NCBI GenBank assembly: GCA_036426205.1
Contig: CM071570.1
Location: forward strand, 57,456,926 to 57,520,925
Origin: Ascaphus truei
Taxonomy: Eukaryota; Chordata; Amphibia; Anura; Ascaphidae
DNA: 64,000 bases
Direction of reading: 5' to 3'
A model generated the notes under the pieces. That model was not told the origin of the DNA, made no database searches, and saw only the letters and a list, made by a program, of their open reading frames with translations. Shown here piece after piece: positions 55,358 through 64,000 of this stretch. The stretch's first letter is position 1. The number at the start of each line of letters is the position of its first letter. The translations under genes were made by a program, and so were the position numbers.

Positions 55358-55530
55358 CATAAAACACATTTGATGTATTTTTAACATTTTATAAATGAAA
55401 TGTGTTTTTAAATGGATGGAGTATCTAAGGGTGAGAGTGATGGGATGAGGGGTGAACAGATGATTGGGATGTTAAGATGATGGGAGCAGTGTATGTGAGA
55501 AAAGGTGCAATGCAGACATGGAAAGGATTT
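55358..55530. repeat. Right arm of the palindromic repeat split by the LTR element
   Basis: Reverse complement of 31870-31963 (TTAACATTTTATAAATGAAA; GATGAGGGGTG; ATGGAAAGGATT). The loop was close to ACACATTTGATGTATTT. Confidence 0.7.
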
Positions 55531-55835
55531 GGGAATAAAGGTCCCTTAGCTCTAGTAAATCTAAAGAAAATGTATTTTCTTTGAACACTTTTTAATTAGA
55601 TTTGCTAGAACATTTTTGGGCATTTAAAAAATAAAAATGCTTATCGCGATATATCGTTATATAGCGATAAATTTATTGATATTATCATGGGATTTTTTTT
55701 CTCTTATGGCCCAACCCTAAACTAAAAAAATATGGCCGTTTTTACATAAAAATTAGGTATTATTCCAATTGTTTTCTCGGATCCGATACTTAACGGATCT
55801 AATAAAAAGTGCTTTTTTTGGGTGTTGATGTATTG
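55531..55835. other. AT-rich, nothing recognised
   Basis: Includes a small palindromic stretch (ATCGCGATATATCGTTATATAGCGAT near 55642). No gene or repeat family recognised. Confidence 0.5.
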
Positions 55836-55851
55836 CATTTTAAAAATGAGG

Positions 55852-57534
55852 TTATAACAAGGTGAACCCCGCTTCAGCTAAATACTAGATAAGTATAGAG
55901 GGGTAAGGTGCTATGGGTAATATAGTAGGTAAACAGCAAAGAGGCAAGAACCCAATAGTAGCATTCAATACCCTCAAGATAATAGTAATATGACAATATT
56001 AAAATACAATCTTTAATGTTAAACTGATTAAAATAATGAGTGTAAAAATCCAGCAAAAGACACACATATATATTAACCCTAAGATGAGTGTATACGACAC
56101 TCCGGGTTCTAGAAGGATATGAACAGATGAGGTGAATTAGATCAAATGTTCAAAAGGGAGCTGATATGCAGTATGCCCTAGGTATAGTTACTTTGGTGCG
56201 AGCAAGGGTGAGGGAGTGCTGCAGACCTGTCTGGAGTGACAGGTATGACCCAAGGCAACTAGGGGTTAAGTGCAATTGAGGCGTGGAACAGATAACAGGT
56301 ACCAGGTGGCGGTGTGGCAATTGGGTATGCCTATGCACATATTAATGAATGTGCTCAACCGCCAGGTACTGTGCTTCCACAAGTGTCGGTAGTTGAAACA
56401 ATAATCATGCACATCCCTAGGTACAGGTAGACTTCACTGAACACTGCCCATGAAAGGCTAATGTAACCTTGATAGTAAGAGGCTAGCTACATGGATAAAT
56501 GTCAGTGGTAAAAGTGGCTGTCTAATCCCTGTAGACGGTGTGGCTGTGGGTATGCCTAGGCACATATTCATGAATGTGCTCCACCTTCAGGGATAGTATT
56601 GCCACTTAATGAACCCAGTGAATGGGAAAACAAACGAGCACTGCCCTCACCGTATGCTCCCGAGTGAAGTACCAAACTCCAGCTCAGTTTAGAAGGGGGT
56701 GCACGCGTGCGGTCTGGCAGCTACTCGCTCTGCGAGGTAGGAGGCTGCCACGTCAGTGCTGACCGTGTGCGTGCACGTGACGGGTGCCGACACGCGCGTT
56801 TAACGAAAGAAACGCTTTCTCAAGGCTTAGGTATGTGGGGGGGATTCATTAAGTGGCAATACTATCCCTGACGGTGGAGCACATTCATGAATATGTGCAT
56901 ACTGTAGGCATACCCACAGCCACACCGTCTACAGGGATTAGACAGCCACTTTTACCACTGACATTTATCCATGTAGCTAGCCTCTTACTATCAAGGTTAC
57001 ATTAGCCTTTCATGGGCAGTGTTCAGTGAAGTTACCTGTACCTAGGGGTGTGCATGATTATTGTTTCAACTACCGACACTTGTGGAAGCACAGTACCTGG
57101 CGGTTGAGCACAATCATTAATATGTGCATAGGCATACCCAATTGCCACACCGCCACCTGGTACCTGTTATCTGTTCCACGCCTCAATTGCACTTAACCCC
57201 TAGTTGCCTTGGGTCATACCTGTCACTCCAGACAGGTCTGCAGCACTCCCTCACCCTTGCTCGCACCAAAGTAACTATACCTAGGGCATACTGCATATCA
57301 GCTCCCTTTTGAACATTTGATCTAATTCACCTCATCTGTTCATATCCTTCTAGAACCCGGAGTGTCGTATACACTCATTTTAGGGTTAATATATATGTGT
57401 GTCTTTTGCTGGATTTTTACACTCATTATTTTAATCAGTTTAACATTAAAGATTGTATTTTAATATTGTCATATTACTATTATCTTGAGGGTATTGAGTG
57501 CTACTATTGGGTTCTTGCCTCTTTGCTGTTTACC
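55852..57534. mobile_element. PLE-like foldback with 16-bp target duplication
   Basis: Arms at about 55928-56640 and 56850-57534 are reverse complements (TAAACAGCAAAGAGGCAAGA against TCTTGCCTCTTTGCTGTTTA). CATTTTAAAAATGAGG occurs at 55836-55851 and 57535-57550. About 75 bases at the left end have no partner on the right. The centre is GC-rich and includes a decayed hammerhead-like motif. Identical 62-codon frames in both arms are mirror images, not genes. Confidence 0.8.
56790..56829 (-). ncRNA. Decayed hammerhead-like motif at the foldback centre
   Basis: The minus strand reads GCCTTGAGAAAGCG, loop TTTCTTT, CGTTAAACGCGCGTG. It keeps the general order but both core boxes are altered (CTTGAGAA; TTAAAC). 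Confidence 0.35.
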
Positions 57535-57811
57535 CATTTTAAAAATGAGGCAATTTTTTGGCGTTAATACCATATTTTTGGTCAACGCAGTTTGATGTAT
57601 CCGGCCTATCAGTGGCCATGCATTCTCTTTTTCTTTCCTTTTCCTTTATTTTAACAGTACTCTTATTTTATACAGTTTTTTTTTACTGAAATGTTTTCTT
57701 TAACTTAATCTGATAAATTCGTAAAAGCATCAATTTTCACGCCTTTATTTTCTATTGAGCTTCATTCTTTTTCAGTTCTCTCTATATGTATGTATGTACA
57801 GTATATATATG

Positions 57812-57890
57812 CCCAGGACATACTTGAAAGCGAAAGGTAACTCTCAATGTTTTACTTCCTGTCAAAACATTTTATAAATAAATAAATATA
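57812..57890 (-). repeat. Short interspersed repeat, reverse orientation
   Basis: GCCCAGGACATACTTGAAAG, CGAAAGGTAACTCTCAATG and TTTTACTTCCTG then CATTTTATAAATAAATAAAT are the reverse complement of the copies at 13172 and 29322. Confidence 0.75.
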
Positions 57891-57899
57891 TCAGTGTGT

Positions 57900-59153
57900 T
57901 AACTTTAACGCCGGATTAAATGGGTCAAATTCCTCCTCTGTTTCATTTGTTTAAACTCCGTACTAAACTCTGTACAACATGTTTTACAAAGATACTGCAG
58001 GAACATGTTACTGGTCAGATTGTATCAATACAAAAACAAGTTAAATCAACAGAATCATTGGTTTAGAAATATGATTGTAAGTGGAGATATGTTGGCTTGG
58101 GGACTATTTGCCATTACAAATAATCACTTCAAGAGCATGGGATGATTTGTTTCCTGACCAGAAAAGACATAGCTGATCAATAGCATGCAATGCATTAAAT
58201 TGATAAAAACCATTACCTCTCTCTAGTCCTCTAGGTGAAGTGATTTTCATTGCTATTGATCAAGTAATTCTCTTCTTGAGAGGCGCTTGAAGTAAGACAT
58301 TCAGCCATCATGTTAGAGCCTTAACTACAAACCATAAGTCAAAAGCTTCTACAAATATAACATTTACAAATTAAATTGGCACTTTTAATTCATTTCATCT
58401 AAAAAAAAAACTGCTTTTGTTATAACATTTGAATGTTTGTAAAATGGTTTGTGACAAACTAAAAAGAATAAATACTATTGGCCTATTTGTGTGCATCAAT
58501 ACAGGCTCTCAAATACCTCTACTGCACCAATAAGGTCTTTACATGAGAAAATCATTTTTCATAGAGCAAGGAACTGTGCAAAAAAATGTCATGATTTGAA
58601 GCTAGAGTATGGTAGATTCAGGGGAAACTTAAGATAGCACTTGATACGGAAATAGTAGTCAATGCAAAGTACATCCATCTAACAGAAGTGGTGGTGGGGC
58701 AAATACAATCAATGAATGTCACAGTGCATGGTACAAACATAAAAAAATAAATTTCAGAATAAGCAATACACAATAAAAGACCCAAATCTTGTAGATAGCA
58801 TCATTTTGTAGCTGTGGATAGCATCATTTTGTAGCTGTGGATAACATTATTTTGTACCAGGAAAGATACATTGAGATACCAGCCTTGTTTTCACATACTG
58901 TAGTGAACGCCCTGCAAATCAAAAAAGATAAATGGCACACTATTACCATTTCTTCAAAAATAAATAAAGCAATAAATACATCCTGTACAAATTTATTTTA
59001 GAAATAAAATCTAAATTATTTTGAAAAAAAGAAAATTATTAGATAATTGGGCAATCTAAAAGATGAGGTATATCTCAAAGGAAAATTATATGTAACACCC
59101 CTTCCCCCCCCCACAGAGAGAACTGATGGTACTTGTAGTTGCATACAGTAGTG
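57900..59153. other. AT-rich unassigned; triplicated 26-bp unit
   Basis: No gene. TAGATAGCATCATTTTGTAG followed by CTGTGGA is repeated three times at about 58793-58857, the last copy diverged. The following CCAGGAAAGATACATTGAGA resembles part of the short interspersed repeat. Confidence 0.5.
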
Positions 59154-59156
59154 TTA

Positions 59157-59432
59157 GGCTGATTCCCCGCTGGTGCTGAGCTCGCTGAGCAGGCGGCTCT
59201 TGGCGCGATTGCTTGCATATATACTGTACATATATGCAAGTTCCCGCATGAGCGCATGCGTGGGCACACACGCTCGACACTTTTGTAAATAAATTTTTTT
59301 AAACTTTCCCGCTTGCTCAGATAGCCCGCAATTGCACCCCCCTCCTCCCCCCTGCGCTCGCGCGCAAGTTGCAGGACACCCAACGCTCATGCTCTAAGCA
59401 TGAGCACGCTCAGCGCCAGCGGGGACTCAGCC
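59157..59432. repeat. Harbinger-like MITE, 276 bp, TTA target duplication
   Basis: Terminal inverted repeats: GGCTGATTCCCCGCTGGTGC at the left and GCGCCAGCGGGGACTCAGCC at the right (18 of 20 complementary by eye). TTA flanks both sides (59154-59156, 59433-59435), as expected for PIF/Harbinger elements. GC-rich interior without coding. Confidence 0.65.
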
Positions 59433-59438
59433 TTACTG

Positions 59439-60081
59439 TGGTGCCTTGTAGCTCACCTGTAGGTTTCCAGGAGGTCTGAGCCTCCGCAGATAGTAGAGGG
59501 AGTAGGCAACAGGACAGGTTTTCAGTACGTTGGTGCAGCGCCTCCATCCTCCAGAGCTCTGCCTTGGGCAGGGGTATTCTCCACAGGAACCCTCCCAGTA
59601 ATAAACTCCAGACAGGGAAACAGTTCAACTATTTATTGGTAGACCAGCTCAGATCCTTTCATCTCATGCAAGAGAGGTGCTCATCACACAGCATTTCTCA
59701 TAGAATATTTCCCCTCGCAGCTTGCATCTTGTCATTTCCTTTGACTAGGCCCCCAGGAGCTTGAGGCCCCTGGCCTAGTCTGAACCCCCTTACCCCCTTA
59801 TGGGGTAAGGTAGAAACAACACCCACTCCCTAAGGGGCATGCTAAACTGGAACACACCTCAATTTGATAGGGAGCCATCTTTTGTACCAGGGGAGGGTCC
59901 CACTCCTAAGCTCCTGTAACTGGCAGCACTCCTCTACGGAAACCGATACAAGTTAACACCTTGCTGAGGAAACTCACATGCTGGCCCATGTGAGATAGAT
60001 TTAACCCTCACACAGCCTGCTCCTTACCAGGACTTACAGTGCTAGGGCCAGGAAACACATAGCCAGGGGCACTGGGCTACA
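59439..60081 (-). repeat. Solo LTR, 643 bp, with perfect 5-bp target duplication
   Basis: On the minus strand it starts TGTAGCCCAGTGCCCC (60081) and ends GGCACCA (59439). TACTG flanks both ends on the plus strand (59434-59438, 60082-60086). CCAATAAATAG near 59636 is the polyadenylation signal candidate. The first bases, TGTAGCCC, match the start of the LTR at 54554, but the body differs. The duplication overlaps the edge of the MITE, so it inserted later. Confidence 0.8.
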
Positions 60082-60086
60082 TACTG

Positions 60087-63000
60087 TATATAAGTGCATA
60101 TATATTTTTTATCTCTCACCTAGGACTTGAACTGAACTTTCTCACATGCAAAATTATTTTCTTTACTACACAATTAGAGATAGGCAAAACTAAATGGAGG
60201 GCACATAGAGATGTGCACTCACCAAGAATCACTTAGTTTCACACCACCTAATTAAAACATAACCTTTAATATGAAACTCATAAAACTGTAATTAAAAAGT
60301 ATTAAAGTGGGATAGTGTGGCCAGGGGGTTGCCAAAGATCCTGAAGGCTCAAAATGTGCAAGTATAGCACTCGTAAGTCAAACAAAATAGTAAAGCCATA
60401 ATGAGGATTTGCTCAAAATGTGTAATTAATGGCAAAAAGTGCAGCACAATTAGAGATGTGTGATCTTTATGCACTTGCTGTCTTTTTTGGTCTGGCGAAA
60501 AACTTTTCTGCAATCTTAGCGTTTGCAACAAGTTCAATTAACACTAGAATGTGTTACTGCATGTTCGATTAATTTAAATTACAAAGATACTATATATCTC
60601 AAATGGTTTCAACTACAGTATATCTAGTGCTTACAATGTGATTGAACTCATCATAATGATGAAAATATATACTATATGAACAAAATTAACTGCCTCACTG
60701 TTAGTTTCAGATGTCAATTTTGTAATGTCAGTTTCATTATTGTTAAATATAATATTGTGAAATGGTATGGCTACTGTATGTTCTGCAAAATACAGTACAC
60801 ATATGTATATCTTGTTTTGTTTGTTCCCTCCTTAAATAAAATAAGAACTTTTAACAATGAATACCATATTTGTAGTTTTCCAGAAAGAGTTGTCTTTGAC
60901 TTTTTATGCTGATTCTGCATTTTCTTAAAACAAACTTGAAATGTGAATATTGTAGGATATATAGTTGCATTCCTTAGCTTTTTGATTCTGTTGATTTGTA
61001 GAACATGTTTTTCATTCTTTACTTAACAAATCAGTAACATTACACTTTTAGCATATAATAATGTTGGCTTATTGTGAGAAATAGTGTAAGGCATTCACTT
61101 TAATGAATACATGCACTGGATTTTACCCATGACCAAATTGATAAACCAATTACTTAAACTAGATATTAGTTCAAATTCACATGAACTGATTGGGCATATA
61201 AACTCTCACATTCGGTGAGATTGCGATGTACATATTTATTTAACCAATTATTTTAAAATGTGCAAAGAACTATCAAGATAGGAAAGGATATAAAAAGTTA
61301 CATTTGTACAAATAACGTATGATAACATAGACAAACTTCAACAAATCCAGCTTTGAAATCTGAAGAGGAGGATGGCTACTTTACTATTTCAGTAGAAAGC
61401 CCAGAGATTTATATATCCCCCAAACCATCCATTTTATACAAATCGTGGAGAGATACAGGTGGGCAAACCTTAGATAACTGGGAAATGGGCTACTTTGAAA
61501 ATTCAAGTATTTTCAAATGATTTAACATAGCATTGTATATAAGTCAATAGTCGCTTCCTCTTCCAGACTCTGAATGGGAGTAAATCCTATATAACATGAC
61601 GCAGACCCTCCAACATTTTGTGGGTATAAAATAGGTATCACTGCTCTTCCTCTACTCGTGCTGGATGCATGTTTTTCCAAGTAATCCCAATGGAAGTCAA
61701 ATAACGTATTGAGCATAACACGCACGCGCGCACGCACGCACACACACACACACACACACACACCTATCTGTGTTATAGGCACAGCTGGTCTTACAGGAGC
61801 CGATAACATGTAGTGTACCTGCTTAATAGGTACAGTTGGAGTATATGATGACATTATTGAAAGCCAAATGCAACGTTGTGCTACAATACGTGACGTTAGG
61901 CCTATGTTAAAGAGATATACAATGGCCGTTGTTTTTGCATATAATTAACTTTGTGGATATGCATTAGCTCAGGAAAATTAACATCCTTTTCTGCTTTAGG
62001 TAACATTACATCAGTTATTTGTACTTATTTAATAGAGCTTAGTGTACAGTATCTGCCCAAATGTTACCATGTACCAGTTGTTGACCAAACCAAATGTTTG
62101 GTCAACATGGGTAACGTTTGTCTTTGGGGCTTATATCCCCTTGGATGAGAGTTTCTCAAACCTATCCTTTTGCAGACCTATTAATTGTTAATTAACTCAT
62201 GAACCTATATACATACAGTACCTGTAAAATGAAAAATAAAATCTGCTTCACTGATATAGTGGAACATATACTGTAGAGTGATAGAAAAGCTACAGACTAG
62301 TGGACAGCTGCATGATGATGATTGTGAAGGGTTTCTGGGACCCTCAGTTCCCCAGGATCCACAGCTGGAAAACCACTTGATCTAAATGGTGAGCTTTTCT
62401 CTTTCCTTTCCATTATATATTTGTTACCTAGGCACATGAAAGGAAACATGGCTTGTAAATCCAGTCTCCAGTTGATGAATTAATTGTTTAATGGCAACAT
62501 TGTATCAGATTTGCCCTGAAAGTATCTACCATAAATAAAGAATGTCAGCTACCTTTAAATGAATGGAACATTCATTTCCTATGGGCTAATTACCCTATTT
62601 GGGAATGATGTTACCGTTGCACTGTTTATCAAACGATAGGAAAGGGCTGCATTCTGTGTGCTATGTGACATATGTTTGTAAGGAAAAATCCATGCCGGAA
62701 AATCGAAGTAAGTCATAGCCCTAACCAAAACAGCATGATCGATAGATTTCACAGTACAAAAAACTGTGCGCTGCAGCCCTGATAAAAAAAAAATGGGATT
62801 TGTGTACTGTGGTCACAGGGCATAAAGAAAATGTTTCTAAATGAGCCACAAATTTATTTTACACTATAACAGTTTTCAACAAAATAAAAAAAAATATGTG
62901 ACATTAGAAAATCATACTAATTTAATATATGTATAGAGCAAGGGGGAGAAGGAGAGCAATAAATAAGATAAAATGATTAAAAAAAAGAGCCCCATCTGTG

Positions 63001-64000
63001 CTTGACAAATGTAATTGAACAAGTGTGATGCAGTATCCCTGCTAGTTAAAAATAGCATCATTTCAAGAAGCTGTATGCTTTTTGAAGCACAATTTTCTGA
63101 TTTCAATTCCATATACTTAGATTGACATCACAGAGCATGACATTGCCATATTATCTCCATGGTAACATATTAATCTTTATACTTACTTAAGTGACTAGGG
63201 AAAATGGTACTATACCTGTGCATACCAAGCTTTCATTTAAAAGCTTGTCCATCTGTGTTCTGTGTCTCATCTTCTGAGGCATATACTGAAATTGAAAAAC
63301 TGTGACCTTCAGACTTGAGAGGAAATGTAAACTGGAGACTATAATTTCACTTTTAGTTGTCGAAACTCTAGTATTTCTGTAATTTGTTTCCTGCTACCAG
63401 CAATAAAGTATATAGTCTGTCTTGTCTCTGTTAAACAGGAATCTGTTATCTGCCAGATATATGGCATACAGTATATTATTGCTTTTGTGGGTAATTAAGC
63501 TCCAGCGAAAATGGTTTACCCGCCTGATAATGCCGAATTGCAGGTTATTATTGGTATTATAATTAGCTCCAATAATGTAATAACTCCAAATAAAGGTCTC
63601 TTTTATGCTTTTAGTGTATTGATCAGCTGGGTTACCATACTATAGAAGAGGCACTTTGTCTGAGAACTGGCACCAGAGTTTAGATGGACTTACATATCAA
63701 TACATTTACAGGTTGTTTAATCTTGATTTCCTGCAGGTCCAAGTCACAATCAGTTAAGGATATATGAAACACAGAGTTGTCTTACACCAATAGCAATCAT
63801 GGGCTGTAAATATTAAATTGGGATCCTTTACTGCAATTCAGAGAATCAAAGCAGGGTGCACTTTTGTAGAATTCTTTGTTTCTGTAATTCTGCATAGTAA
63901 AATAGTCAAATAGGGAGACAATAGTCAAAAACCAACAACGGTACAAGAACAACAAGCCCATGATCCTTGATGGTTAAGGCTTAGCCAGTAAGGAGAGACG
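60087..64000. other. AT-rich host-like sequence without recognised genes
   Basis: Short frames look random. One microsatellite at 61721-61764. GGTTTCTGGGACCCTCAGTT then CCCCAGGATCCACAGCTGG near 62329-62370 looks like part of a dispersed repeat. No splice-linked coding blocks or conserved protein motifs were noticed. Confidence 0.5.
61721..61764. repeat. Microsatellite (CACG/CA)n
   Basis: ACACGCACGCGCGCACGCAC passes into about ten CA units. Confidence 0.95.

Noticed and set aside
56150..57312. Identical 62-codon proteins on opposite strands
   Set aside because: Mirror frames in the arms of the foldback 55852-57534, without domain or conservation evidence.

Overview
The window looks like repeat-dense, non-coding vertebrate DNA, most probably from a frog or toad. 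The evidence is indirect: several Penelope-like element (PLE) families carrying hammerhead-ribozyme motifs, a Gmr1-type Ty3/gypsy element with a SCAN-like gag, L1-like LINE remnants, and a short interspersed repeat (near 13172, 29322 and 57812) that I associate from memory with anurans. I see no intact conserved host gene, rRNA, tRNA or CRISPR array. Many near-identical copies differ by single-base indels and there is a 19-base N gap at 11032-11050, so some structure may be assembly noise.

Layout. 1-11105: a 2.3 kb sequence present twice in direct orientation (1-2334 and 8811-11105), each copy ending in a foldback unit. Between the copies lies a decayed minus-strand L1-like LINE interrupted by a decayed PLE. 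11106-16740: small palindromic repeats, a broken gene with two CCHC knuckles and a long coiled coil, and a PLE reverse-transcriptase remnant. 16741-21577: a minus-strand Gmr1-like gypsy element (gag, protease, integrase, one LTR), its LTR split by a palindromic PLE. 21578-24640: more PLE sequence, including a GIY-YIG endonuclease. 24640-31960: mostly unassigned sequence with small repeats and a perfect palindromic X-box-like site.

31968-55353 is one nested LTR retroelement about 23.4 kb long. Its LTRs are 801 bp (after removing an insertion) and 800 bp. It has a 4-bp AATA target duplication and sits in the loop of an older palindromic repeat. It carries gag-like frames but no recognisable pol. 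A 2.1 kb PLE foldback interrupts its 5' LTR. Between the two parts of its gag-like region lies a 16 kb block holding subterminal tandem repeats, a 6.8 kb four-part inverted PLE, and three unusual genes: an intron-bearing Tc1/mariner-type transposase (minus), a divergently placed BEN-domain protein (plus), and a forkhead-like protein (minus). I regard this trio as the best candidate for an undescribed system: a large DNA transposon carrying DNA-binding accessory proteins. I could not define its terminal repeats.

55354-64000 holds another palindromic PLE with a 16-bp target duplication, a Harbinger-like MITE, a solo LTR with a perfect 5-bp target duplication, and otherwise AT-rich sequence in which I recognise no gene. 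The PLE foldbacks share a layout: long inverted arms, hammerhead-like cores built around the palindrome ACGCGT, and 12-16 bp target duplications.
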